Positions 18,463 to 26,481 of a stretch of 64,000 nucleotides of DNA are shown here, in pieces. Numbering within the stretch: position 1 is the stretch's first letter; each line of letters starts with the position of its first letter. Origin of the DNA: Catenovulum sp. 2E275 (GTDB lineage Bacteria > Pseudomonadota > Gammaproteobacteria > Enterobacterales > Alteromonadaceae); assembly GCF_025515275.1 (NCBI RefSeq), contig NZ_JAOPFU010000002.1, positions 186,001 through 250,000 on the forward strand, in the 5' to 3' direction. A model generated the notes under the pieces. The model saw only the letters and a list, made by a program, of their open reading frames with translations, was not told the origin of the DNA and ran no database searches. The position numbers were made by a program, and so were the translations under genes.

Positions 18463-19074
18463 GTGATTAAAAAATTACTTATCTGCTCACTCGCTTTGAC
18501 CCCGCTTAGCGTTTTCGCTAACAACTTTTTTTATTTAGGTGCAAAAGGCGGTCTTGAAGATTTACGCGCTAAAGAAACACAATTAGTCAGCTATAATGCA
18601 GGCGGTGTGAGTGAATCGATTGCAGGTGGATATTTAGGCTATCAGGTTGAATTTTCAAAGTATTTTTCTGCAGCCATTGAAGCTGAGGTATTATCAAGAG
18701 ATCATGAACTGCTTTACTCTGCAAGCGGCACAGATTATCAAGCCAAGATGGATGGTGCAACATCGGTTGGTGTAGTTTTAAAACATCACTATGCACCTAA
18801 TGTCGATTTTAATCTAAGGTTTTCAGGGGTACAGTCTGAAGTAACAATTAACCCAAGCGCCGATGCAACCAGCAAAGAAACTGGTGATTTAAATGGCTAC
18901 CAAATGGCTGTTGGTTTTGATTTAATGAATCAATCTCAAATGAGTTTCCGAATTGAATACGTCTACTCAAACTATGGTGAAGTTGCACTTTACCCATCAA
19001 CAGAAACAGTTGAAGCAGATGAAACAGCGATTCGTTCAAATACAATTATGATTGGTGCTCATTACCGGTTTTAA
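18463..19074 (+). CDS. small outer-membrane beta-barrel protein (OmpA/OmpW-like porin)
   Basis: 203 residues with signal peptide (IKKLLICSLALTPLSVFA) followed by repeated amphipathic strands such as FFYLGAKGGLEDL, IAGGYLGYQVEF and a final TIMIGAHYRF ending in Phe, the outer-membrane assembly signal. It resembles the generic porin family of 8-strand barrels with no OmpA peptidoglycan-binding domain. The start codon is GTG, chosen because AAGGAAATCACA lies just upstream. A good terminator follows, so it is monocistronic. Specific function unknown. Confidence 0.75.
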   Translation: MIKKLLICSLALTPLSVFANNFFYLGAKGGLEDLRAKETQLVSYNAGGVSESIAGGYLGYQVEFSKYFSAAIEAEVLSRDHELLYSASGTDYQAKMDGATSVGVVLKHHYAPNVDFNLRFSGVQSEVTINPSADATSKETGDLNGYQMAVGFDLMNQSQMSFRIEYVYSNYGEVALYPSTETVEADETAIRSNTIMIGAHYRF

Positions 19075-19080
19075 GCTGAA

Positions 19081-19106
19081 AATGCCCTGTGAACAGGGCA
19101 TTTTTC
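19081..19106 (+). terminator. intrinsic terminator of the barrel gene
   Basis: AATGCCCTG (19081-19089) pairs with CAGGGCATT (19094-19102), four-base loop, followed by a T-run. Classical Rho-independent terminator. Confidence 0.85.
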
Positions 19107-19177
19107 TGATTTAGTTCAGTAGCGTAACCAAATTAGTATTGCAGTAAAATTTGAGTTACCCTTTTTCTAAATTAGGT

Positions 19178-21991
19178 CTACTTTAGCTTCCCTAATAAAT
19201 CTCTAGCTTGAGCTTGCTCTGCAAATTTTTGGCTAGTTGAAAGCGTATATTCCAGCTCTTTAACTGCTTGCTCATTTAATCCTAATTGGCTTAAACTAAC
19301 AGCAATATAGTATCTTAATGATAAATTTTGAGGTGTTAGTACATACGCTTTACGTAATAAACCAAGCCCCTCATTAGCCTTCCCCTGTTGAGTTAAAATC
19401 CAGCCATAAGTCGTTAATATATCAGCATTATCAGGAGATAGCTGATAAGCATCAAACGCATACTTTGCACTTTTATCTATTTCATTCAATTCAGGCGTTA
19501 GATAAATTTGGGCGAGTCTCTCTAATAGAGCGGCTCGGTTAGGATTATTTTTATAATTCAAAAGAATTTCATATTCAATAGCTGCTTTATTAAATGATTT
19601 ACGATAAAAATAATACTGCGCTAATAAATTCCTAGGGAAGTATCGTTCAGGGTACCTTTCAATTATCTCAGTTAAACAATGCACAAATGTATCTGCCGAA
19701 TATCCTCGGAAGGTTAAGTGATACAACTTAGCTAATGCCAGTTCATTTGAATCATTTAGTTCAATTGCTGTAAGATAATGTTTTCCTGCTATTTCAATTT
19801 TACTTTGCTGTTCAGCCAGACGACCTTTTAAAAATAATATATAGCTCTCATTTGGATAAGCTTGGCTGATCTGATTCAACTGAATTTGTGCTGCCTGTGT
19901 TTGTTGGGTATCCAATAAAAGCTGAATCAGGTCTAGACTCACATTTTTATTCTCTGGCTGTATTTTTAAAATATCTCTTAAGCTTTTTTCTGCTCCAATG
20001 GGGTCCACCAGTTTTAATTGTAATTGGCTAAGAGCTAATAGATATACAGTGTTACCTTTTGCTATTAAAGTAAGTTTATTTGCCTCTTCTTTAGCTTTAT
20101 CAATTTCATTTAAAGCAATCAGTATATAAGCACTCTGTAATATGTATTGGAAGTTATTAATAGAGAACCGCTTTAACTCTTCCAATTCAGCTAGTGCTTT
20201 ACGAAATTGCTTTTCCGCTAGATATATATTGACCTTGCCTTCCCGCGCTGCAACATTATCAGACTCTATAACAATTATTGATTGGTAGCGCTTTAGCGCT
20301 GACTCAAATTTACCTAATTTAACTTCAATATTTGCTAATAATAAGAGACTGGGCAGGTGTAAATGATGCTGAGACAAAATTTGATTTAGTACGTTTTCAG
20401 CTTCACGGGTTTTATCTTGTAGGCTATAAATAGTTGCCAAATTATATTGTGCGCCTAATAAATCTTTATTCTGCGCCAGTGCGTCTTGAATTATTTGAAA
20501 CGCCAAATTTAGCTGCTTAGTTTGAATGAAAATAGCCGCTTTTGTATTTAAAAAATTCGCATTGTTAGGATGGTTTATCAGTAGCTTTTCAATACTGCTT
20601 AATGCTTTATCGTATTGTCTAGTCTGTAAATTTAATATGCTATGCACTAATAATAATTTTTCGGATGCAGGGTAATCAACCAACAAAGCATCTAAATGCT
20701 GAAGCCCTTCATCATTTTTTCCTCTGGCTAACATAACCTTAATCATAAGTAATTTAACATCTAGGTTATTAGGGTATTCAGCAAGTAATAAATCTGAGAT
20801 CGTGAGGGCCTTGAAAGTTTTTCCACGTAATAAATATTGCTCAGCTAAAACAATAAGAATTTTTGGATTATTAATTAAATCGCCCTGATAAGTTTCCAAT
20901 AGGTTGACACCATCCATTATTTTCCCTAACGCAAAATGTGTTTTGGCTAATAAAATAACCACTTGGATATTATTTTTCTCTTTTTGATTTAGTGTTTGAA
21001 AATCTCTGAGAGCTTGTTCATAGCTAGTTTCAAAAAAAGATATTAAGCCTCTTAACATTAGTAAATCAGATTCAGAGTCAATTACTTCATTAGGAAGTGC
21101 AAAAAGCTTCTCTGTTAGGAACTCTAATTTACTATTGTATCCCTGATTATCCGGACGACTACTTTGCTCTTCCAACTGACTATTAACCAATATGGCAAAA
21201 GGATCATTAGGTTGCTGTTGTAATATTTGTGCTAGGGTATGCTGTGCGTGATTTTTTTCGCCCATAGCCAAATATAGATCAGCTAAGCTTTTTAAGATTA
21301 ATTCATTATTTGGGGTTAATTGATGAGCTTGTAATAAATGATTAAGTGCTACATCATAATTTCCTTGAGATTTTTCAAGTGAAGCTAATAACTGTAAACT
21401 TGCAGCTGAATTAGGTTGATAACTTAAAGACTCAGTCAAATATACTTTAGCTTCGTCGTAATTATGTTGTTCTAATGCAATATTTGCTAAACCATTCAAT
21501 TTATCTATAGGGTTCTGGGTGATAATACTGATCTGATGATAAGCATCTGCGGCACATGTATAGTTTTTTATTTTAAGGCATGCATTAACAACTGACTGAT
21601 ACCATTTAGTTTTTTGTTCATAACTCAGAGTGTCTGGTAATTGAAACTCAATAATCTGCTGATATAGCCTTAATTGGATTAACACCTGTGCCCATGAGTC
21701 GATAAATAGACTAAAATCTACTTTTTTGGCTATCACCTGATTAAATAACTCTTTAGCTTCGATGTATTTCCCCTGCTCAGTGAGTACTTTTGCCATTAAG
21801 ACTTTTGCAGGTAAATGCTCTGGTTCACTTTGTAGAGCATTTTTTAAAAAAAGATTTGCATCTGAAAATTGCTGATTCTGATATGCAACTAAAGCCTTTT
21901 CATAATCAATTTGAACATCAGCTATAGAAGAGAAACTCAAATACCAAGACAAGCTTCCTATTAATAAATTAAGAATATTTTTTTTAAACAT
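19178..21991 (-). CDS. prsT: TPR-repeat protein, PrsT-like (PEP-CTERM system)
   Basis: 937 residues: an N-terminal signal peptide (NILNLLIGSLSWYLSFSSIA) and then tandem tetratricopeptide repeats over the whole length, starting YEKALVAYQNQQFSDANLFLKNAL. The length and continuous TPR layout match PrsT, the large exported TPR protein of exosortase/PEP-CTERM loci. Family members are usually lipoproteins; no lipobox cysteine is seen here, so it is probably soluble in the periplasm. It follows the PEP-CTERM gene by 94 bp containing a perfect palindrome, possibly in the same transcript. A generic TPR scaffold is the alternative. Confidence 0.72.
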   Translation of the reverse strand: MFKKNILNLLIGSLSWYLSFSSIADVQIDYEKALVAYQNQQFSDANLFLKNALQSEPEHLPAKVLMAKVLTEQGKYIEAKELFNQVIAKKVDFSLFIDSWAQVLIQLRLYQQIIEFQLPDTLSYEQKTKWYQSVVNACLKIKNYTCAADAYHQISIITQNPIDKLNGLANIALEQHNYDEAKVYLTESLSYQPNSAASLQLLASLEKSQGNYDVALNHLLQAHQLTPNNELILKSLADLYLAMGEKNHAQHTLAQILQQQPNDPFAILVNSQLEEQSSRPDNQGYNSKLEFLTEKLFALPNEVIDSESDLLMLRGLISFFETSYEQALRDFQTLNQKEKNNIQVVILLAKTHFALGKIMDGVNLLETYQGDLINNPKILIVLAEQYLLRGKTFKALTISDLLLAEYPNNLDVKLLMIKVMLARGKNDEGLQHLDALLVDYPASEKLLLVHSILNLQTRQYDKALSSIEKLLINHPNNANFLNTKAAIFIQTKQLNLAFQIIQDALAQNKDLLGAQYNLATIYSLQDKTREAENVLNQILSQHHLHLPSLLLLANIEVKLGKFESALKRYQSIIVIESDNVAAREGKVNIYLAEKQFRKALAELEELKRFSINNFQYILQSAYILIALNEIDKAKEEANKLTLIAKGNTVYLLALSQLQLKLVDPIGAEKSLRDILKIQPENKNVSLDLIQLLLDTQQTQAAQIQLNQISQAYPNESYILFLKGRLAEQQSKIEIAGKHYLTAIELNDSNELALAKLYHLTFRGYSADTFVHCLTEIIERYPERYFPRNLLAQYYFYRKSFNKAAIEYEILLNYKNNPNRAALLERLAQIYLTPELNEIDKSAKYAFDAYQLSPDNADILTTYGWILTQQGKANEGLGLLRKAYVLTPQNLSLRYYIAVSLSQLGLNEQAVKELEYTLSTSQKFAEQAQARDLLGKLK

Positions 21992-22015
21992 AACAAGTCG
22001 TTATTTTTTATTTTC

Positions 22016-22071
22016 TCCGATTATATAACAACAAAGACGGCTATAGCCGTCTTTGTTGTTATATAATCGGA
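22016..22071. repeat. perfect 56-bp palindrome between PEP-CTERM gene and TPR gene
   Basis: Every base from 22016 to 22043 is complementary to 22044-22071, with no loop; the centre is GGCTATAGCC. It lies 15 bp after the stop of the PEP-CTERM gene and 24 bp before the TPR gene. As RNA it would form a 26-27 bp stem. There is no U-run after it, so it may act as an attenuator or mRNA 3'-end stabiliser that uncouples the two genes. Confidence 0.8.
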
Positions 22072-22085
22072 TTTAGGGACTAGTA

Positions 22086-23048
22086 TTATGCTGCTTTATC
22101 TTTGTTTAAACGTACTAATAATAACAAGGCTGCAGCAAAAATGATTAAACTGGAAGGTTCAGGTACAGGCGTAACTTCAGGAGTCGGGGGCGAATAATTA
22201 TATAACTTATTATGTAACTCTACTGAACTGTTAAAAGACAATGCAGCTAACCCCCCATCAATACTGCCAGTGGAAGCATACACATTAGCAAATGGAGCTA
22301 ATACAGAACCATTCCAACCATCACCAATAAAATTGATTCCAGAAGCTTCATAAAAATTCCAAAGAACTAAAGGTGCCGCATTATTTTTATCAAAGTTTCC
22401 TGTAGCTTTAGACTTTAAATCTAAAATGCCAGTCCCACTAACATTAATAACAACAGGGATACTGGGGTTAGTATTAAAGGAAAAGCTACCATTTTGATTA
22501 AACAAGTCTGATGCTGAAATGCTATAAACAGATAATAAATCATCAGAGCTTGCACCTGAGGTAAATTTTAAATTATTAGAATCCCGAGTATCAAAAACAC
22601 TATTAGTTGTTAAACTTTGATAATAAGCACTCTCAGCCAACACTTGTTCGTAAAGTAAATCAAAATCTGACTGTAACTCACTCTTTGGAACCTTTGTAAC
22701 TGCGCCACCTGAGCCATTAGTTATCAAAGATGTACCAGATTTAATTTCTCCACCATAAACAATATTGTGCCCATTCTCTGCTTTAACTGAGCTAGCTTCA
22801 ATATCACCTACGACGGTTACAGCATCCACCTTTGGGTTAGATGTAAGCCTAGAACCAACATCAATAGATAGACCAGGAGCGTTAATATTTCCCCCGACAA
22901 AAATTTTACCTTCAATATCACTACTTGTAGAAAGGTCTTCTTTAATAATTAAGTTGTAGGTATCTAATGTACCTTGGGCATTACTTTGGAAAGAAAACAA
23001 ACATATAGATAAAAAGTAAACAACGGTGGTTTGCACGACATGCTTCAT
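22086..23048 (-). CDS. choice-of-anchor A family protein with PEP-CTERM sorting signal
   Basis: 320 residues. The signal peptide (ending FQSNAQ) is followed by the choice-of-anchor A domain: YNLIIKEDLSTSSDIEGKIFVGGN, repeated hydrophobic beta-rich segments, and NFYEASGINFIGDGWNGSVLAP near residue 235. The C-terminus has the exosortase signal PVPEPSS, a hydrophobic helix and a basic end (RLNKDKAA). Exosortase recognises this signal and the protein is processed for export to the surface or matrix. The exosortase gene is not in the window. A sigma-54-like promoter lies upstream. Confidence 0.9.
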   Translation of the reverse strand: MKHVVQTTVVYFLSICLFSFQSNAQGTLDTYNLIIKEDLSTSSDIEGKIFVGGNINAPGLSIDVGSRLTSNPKVDAVTVVGDIEASSVKAENGHNIVYGGEIKSGTSLITNGSGGAVTKVPKSELQSDFDLLYEQVLAESAYYQSLTTNSVFDTRDSNNLKFTSGASSDDLLSVYSISASDLFNQNGSFSFNTNPSIPVVINVSGTGILDLKSKATGNFDKNNAAPLVLWNFYEASGINFIGDGWNGSVLAPFANVYASTGSIDGGLAALSFNSSVELHNKLYNYSPPTPEVTPVPEPSSLIIFAAALLLLVRLNKDKAA

Positions 23049-23099
23049 ATAGCTTCTACTTCTAAAAATCAGAATCTTTATTTCGTTATTTAATATAAA

Positions 23100-23114
23100 G
23101 CAAAAAACAGACCA
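23100..23114 (-). promoter_or_regulatory. candidate sigma-54 promoter of the PEP-CTERM gene
   Basis: On the minus strand TGGTCTGTTTTTTGC has GG and GC separated by exactly 10 bases, as in the -24/-12 consensus TGGCACG-N4-TTGC, with three mismatches in the CAC part. It would place the start about 40 bases before the ATG at 23048. A sigma-54 activator is encoded 2 kb away. PEP-CTERM genes in other bacteria are known to be RpoN-dependent. Confidence 0.5.
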
Positions 23115-23208
23115 ATAAATTTAACTATTTAATTTTAAACAACTTTAAAATAGACCAATGTTTAGAGTGTAAAGATAACTGACAATATAAACTAATGAAA
23201 AATTACCG

Positions 23209-23514
23209 TCATTTAGGTTCTGAATCCATTTGAGAGGGTGACCAAATATCTAATAATAAAGTAGTAACAACGCTTGGAGTCACAGCCAAAATACCTGAAG
23301 CAATAGATTTTAAAAGTGTATTGCCTGTTAGCATTGTCATTCCAAAACCTGCTATAAAACAACAACTCAGTCCTTTTTTACTAGACAGTATCTGTGCCGA
23401 ATGAGTGTTTACCAAAGCTTTATGAACTCCGACTCTGGCATATAATTTAACTCTCTCCTCTTGTAGTTTTACTAAATTATACTCATTATTCCGACAGAAC
23501 CATCTTAATAACAT
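23209..23514 (-). CDS. small hydrophobic protein in YqjK position
   Basis: 101 residues with a basic N-terminus (LVKLQEERVKLYARVGVHKAL) and two hydrophobic segments (about 50-65 and 70-88). It starts 1 bp after the stop of the YqjE-like gene, with AGAGG upstream, so it is the third gene of an operon. By position and layout it is the counterpart of YqjK in yqjDEK; sequence similarity could not be confirmed. Membrane protein of unknown function. Confidence 0.6.
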   Translation of the reverse strand: MLLRWFCRNNEYNLVKLQEERVKLYARVGVHKALVNTHSAQILSSKKGLSCCFIAGFGMTMLTGNTLLKSIASGILAVTPSVVTTLLLDIWSPSQMDSEPK

Positions 23515-23515
23515 G

Positions 23516-23932
23516 TTAACCTCTGCTAAATTTGGCTTTAATATGGCTAATATTTTTTCTCAAAGAATAAAAAAGGTAAAACACCATAATTATATTCAAT
23601 GACACCATCAGTAAAGCGACCAACCACCAAACCATTCCTGCTTTTATTAAAGCAACACTGATAAATGCAATTAAAGCAAACCAAACTCCTGCAACTAAAA
23701 TAACAATTAATAGGATAACGGCCACGATAAAAAGTAAGCTTTTTAATCCTATTTCAATGTGCTGCTCTGCTGTTTTAAGATAATTAAAAAATAGATTTTG
23801 ATAATCATCTACAATTTGAGTAATAGCAGAAATAAGCTCATTATACTCAGTTTGATTGGAACCAGAGGTTGAATTTGGTTCAACCTCTTTAGTTTGCTGC
23901 TTGGTCAGATCTGGCTGACCTGAATCCTGCAT
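23516..23932 (-). CDS. phage-holin-superfamily membrane protein, YqjE-like
   Basis: 138 residues. A polar N-terminus is followed by an amphipathic stretch (NLFFNYLKTAEQHIEIGLKSL) and two adjacent long membrane helices (LLFIVAVILLIVILVAGVWFALIAF and MVWWLVALLMVSLNIIMVFYLFYSL), the layout of the YqjE/holin superfamily. It is the second gene of the three-gene operon, after the DUF883 protein. In enterobacteria yqjDEK is stationary-phase-induced and linked to ribosome attachment to the membrane; the same role here is inferred. Confidence 0.75.
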   Translation of the reverse strand: MQDSGQPDLTKQQTKEVEPNSTSGSNQTEYNELISAITQIVDDYQNLFFNYLKTAEQHIEIGLKSLLFIVAVILLIVILVAGVWFALIAFISVALIKAGMVWWLVALLMVSLNIIMVFYLFYSLRKNISHIKAKFSRG

Positions 23933-23943
23933 ATAAAATCCCG

Positions 23944-24276
23944 TTAGCTTCGCTTAGAAAAACAAGAAGCTAATAATGCCCCAGCTGCAAAAGCAATTCC
24001 GGCTGATGCGAATGGGTGCTTATGAACAAAACCCTGAGCATTTTCTGCTAAATGATTCGCCTGAGCTTGTAACTCAGCTTTTTTCTGTGCAAGTGCTTCC
24101 GACGAATGGTGGGCACCTTGCCGAGTTGCCGTTTCTGCAGCTCGGGCTTTTTCTGCCATTGCTTCAATTGCTTTATGGGCTGCGGCAGTTGCTGCTTCGG
24201 TGATCACAGCTTGATTAGCTGTATTTAAAGTTTCAGTATTTTCACTAGTATTGGTTGATTTTGCTGTAGTTGCCAT
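23944..24276 (-). CDS. DUF883 / ElaB-YqjD family membrane-anchored protein
   Basis: 110 residues: a polar alanine-rich helical region (AAAHKAIEAMAEKARAAE..., coiled-coil type) then the family block FVHKHPFASAGIAFAAGALLAS and a basic end. YqjD/ElaB bind stationary-phase ribosomes and tether them to the inner membrane. The start was moved to ATG at 24276 because AGGAG lies 8 bases upstream and would overlap the GTG three codons earlier. First gene of the yqjDEK-like operon; a sigma-54-like site lies about 140 bp upstream. Confidence 0.88.
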   Translation of the reverse strand: MATTAKSTNTSENTETLNTANQAVITEAATAAAHKAIEAMAEKARAAETATRQGAHHSSEALAQKKAELQAQANHLAENAQGFVHKHPFASAGIAFAAGALLASCFSKRS

Positions 24277-24418
24277 AACTAACACTCCTGATTGGTTTAA
24301 TTAACTGGAATACTACTTTTGTTCCATCATTATTGATAATTTAGATTTATTACCTTCAAGCTATTGAACGTAAATAACAAACTCAAATTTCTACTTTCTG
24401 AGCATACCTATCTAATAG

Positions 24419-24433
24419 GCAAGATCCTTGCCA
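24419..24433 (-). promoter_or_regulatory. candidate sigma-54 promoter (or hairpin) before yqjD-like operon
   Basis: On the minus strand TGGCAAGGATCTTGC matches TGGCACG-N4-TTGC at all but one position, and GG and GC are 10 bases apart. The same bases form an inverted repeat GGCAAG-GAT-CTTGCC, so a hairpin at the end of the upstream gene is the competing reading. There is no U-run after it. Confidence 0.5.
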
Positions 24434-24442
24434 TCACAACTA

Positions 24443-24883
24443 TTACAAACACAAAGAAAACTGCCTGAAATCATCTAAATCAATTTGCAACCATGCGACC
24501 TGACTTGATAAAGAGCGCTTTAAAGAACCGTTTGGCAATTGGCTAATAGATTGTTTCAATTTGGATAAACAAGCTAACTCTATTTCCAACAACCTGTCAA
24601 AAACCTCACTTAAATTCTCATTTTCAAGATCTTGTGTAATTTTTTCTAAATGTGTTGAGTAATAATTACATATTTCAGCTTCTGAACTGATTGATATGTG
24701 AGACTCTGTAATATGTAAATTGCATACCTTGATCAAGCTTAGATAACGATTACTTAGTTTAACTAAACCAGTTTGCAACTGAAAATAGTCAAATTGTGAA
24801 CTAAGTTGCTGACAAAACCTAAATGCTTCTTTAGATATGCACAATACCTCAAAAATAATTGTTTTCTCTTGATTTAACATCAT
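24443..24883 (-). CDS. uncharacterised helical protein
   Basis: 146 residues, no signal peptide and no membrane helix. The sequence is mostly alpha-helical with heptad-like spacing and several cysteines (positions roughly 15, 24, 54, 72). No family was recognised. It is divergent from the sigma-54 activator and followed by the yqjDEK-like operon, which is the only contextual hint of a stress link. It begins with two adjacent ATG codons, so the start is uncertain by one codon. Confidence 0.65.
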   Translation of the reverse strand: MMLNQEKTIIFEVLCISKEAFRFCQQLSSQFDYFQLQTGLVKLSNRYLSLIKVCNLHITESHISISSEAEICNYYSTHLEKITQDLENENLSEVFDRLLEIELACLSKLKQSISQLPNGSLKRSLSSQVAWLQIDLDDFRQFSLCL

Positions 24884-25102
24884 AATGCCTACACTATACC
24901 AGTTGATGAATTTAAATTTTTACTGACCAGAGGAACAGATTTAACTTCTTAGCTGCCAGAACTTGTCTCTTACGAAACAAAACTATTGAAGTTATTTTTT
25001 GTACAAAATATCGACATTTCTCATAAACCTCATATATTTTCTTGGTTAATAAGTGCCTGCATAAATTACACCAAAAAATATATGTGAATGGAGGCACAAA
25101 CC

Positions 25103-26440
25103 ATGGCTCGCCCAAAATTACTCCTCAGAGTAAAGCAAAATAAGCTTTCGCAACAGATTTCAAAAATAATAGAAAGTATTGATTTTAATGTAGAATACCT
25201 GACGCCTACTCAAGACTTAGAACAGTTACAGACAAGCAATGCGGACTTGTTTCTGCTTGAGGTAAATGAAAGTGATAGAGAAGCCATTCAAACCCTATTA
25301 AATTCTAATTTACATTTTTATAGAGACTTTATTTTTATTAGTAACGGGCAACCCATTTCGCCATTGGATGAAATGATGCGTCAAGGTGCTGGTTACCACC
25401 TTCGTCAACCTATTGATTTAAAACAACTAAAAGAAGTTTTACAAGACTATTTTTCAGAGTTGCTTAATAATCATAAAGGGGTTGAAACAATTCAAGCAAG
25501 TAATATTGACCAATTTGGATTATTAACAGGTTCTTCTTTAGTAATGCGTAAACTTTACCGAACCATTCGTCGTGTTGCGAGTACCGAAAGTAATGTTTTA
25601 ATTCAAGGAGAAAGTGGTGCGGGTAAAGAACTTGTTGCGCAAACTATTCATAGTCAAAGTAAACGCAATTTAAATCCGTTTATTGCGGTTAACTGTGGGG
25701 CGCTTAGCCCAGAGTTAATTGATAGTGAGTTATTTGGTCATATCAAAGGGGCATTTACCGGTGCACTAAAAGATCATAAGGGCTTATTTGAACAAGCAGA
25801 AGGCGGCACTCTATTTTTAGATGAAGTAACTGAAATGCCTCTTGAACAGCAGGTTAAGTTATTAAGAGTCTTGGAGAATGGAGAATATCGTCCAGTTGGC
25901 AGTCAAAAAACGATGCTGGCAAATGTTCGTATAATCGCCGCTACGAACCGAAATCCATTACAAGCAATTCAGGATGAAATATTTCGTGAAGATCTATATT
26001 TTCGCCTGTGCCAATTCCCACTTCAAGTTCCTCCATTAAGAGCTAGAGGTAAAGATGTAACTGAACTAGCAAAACATTTTCTAGCTTACCGTTGCAGTGA
26101 AGAAAAAGTGGCTAAGTCAATTACCGAGCAAGCGTTAGAAAAAATAGCTAATTACAATTGGCCTGGTAATGTCCGAGAATTACGCCATACAGTTGAAAGA
26201 GCATTTATCTTAGCTGAAGCGATAATTGATGTAGACCATTTAATCTTTGAAGCAGATAAAAGCCAAGATGATATCAGCGATATAATCCCTAGTGGTTTAA
26301 CTTTAGAGGAACTTGAAAAGATAGCCATACATAAAGCACTCGATGAGAATAAAGGTAATAAAACGGAAGCAGCCCAACAGCTTGGAATTAGTGTAAAAAC
26401 TTTATATAACAAATTAGAAAAATACGCTGAGATGAAATAA
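25103..26440 (+). CDS. sigma-54-dependent activator with degenerate receiver (PrsR-like candidate)
   Basis: 445 residues. The N-terminal 120 residues look like a receiver, but the acidic pair, the phosphoacceptor (E53 in LLEV) and the lysine (R in YHLRQPID) are all lost, so phospho-control is unlikely. The AAA+ domain is intact: GESGAGKE (169-176), GAFTGA (216-221), GGTLFLDE (Walker B), REDLYFRL. A Fis-type HTH ends it (GNKTEAAQQLGISVKTLYNKLEKY). The start at 25103 follows GGAGG by 8 bases. The length matches PrsR of PEP-CTERM systems, but the identity is inference. Confidence 0.85.
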   Translation: MARPKLLLRVKQNKLSQQISKIIESIDFNVEYLTPTQDLEQLQTSNADLFLLEVNESDREAIQTLLNSNLHFYRDFIFISNGQPISPLDEMMRQGAGYHLRQPIDLKQLKEVLQDYFSELLNNHKGVETIQASNIDQFGLLTGSSLVMRKLYRTIRRVASTESNVLIQGESGAGKELVAQTIHSQSKRNLNPFIAVNCGALSPELIDSELFGHIKGAFTGALKDHKGLFEQAEGGTLFLDEVTEMPLEQQVKLLRVLENGEYRPVGSQKTMLANVRIIAATNRNPLQAIQDEIFREDLYFRLCQFPLQVPPLRARGKDVTELAKHFLAYRCSEEKVAKSITEQALEKIANYNWPGNVRELRHTVERAFILAEAIIDVDHLIFEADKSQDDISDIIPSGLTLEELEKIAIHKALDENKGNKTEAAQQLGISVKTLYNKLEKYAEMK

Positions 26441-26446
26441 TAAATT

Positions 26447-26466
26447 GGTGGGCTAAATTGCCCACC
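26447..26466. terminator. terminator hairpin between convergent activator and MFS genes
   Basis: GGTGGGC (26447-26453) pairs with GCCCACC (26460-26466), six-base loop. It lies between two convergent stops. A T-run follows on the plus strand only after about 9 bases. Confidence 0.65.
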
Positions 26467-26481
26467 AGATAAGCTTTTTAA

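Noticed and set aside
23137-23170. Second ATTGGTCT-type string upstream of the PEP-CTERM gene as another sigma-54 promoter
   Set aside because: GG is present but no GC at the required 10-base spacing.
24884-24902. GG-N10-GC match directly before the helical-protein gene (24883)
   Set aside because: Poor match in the flanking bases, and it would place the transcription start inside the gene.
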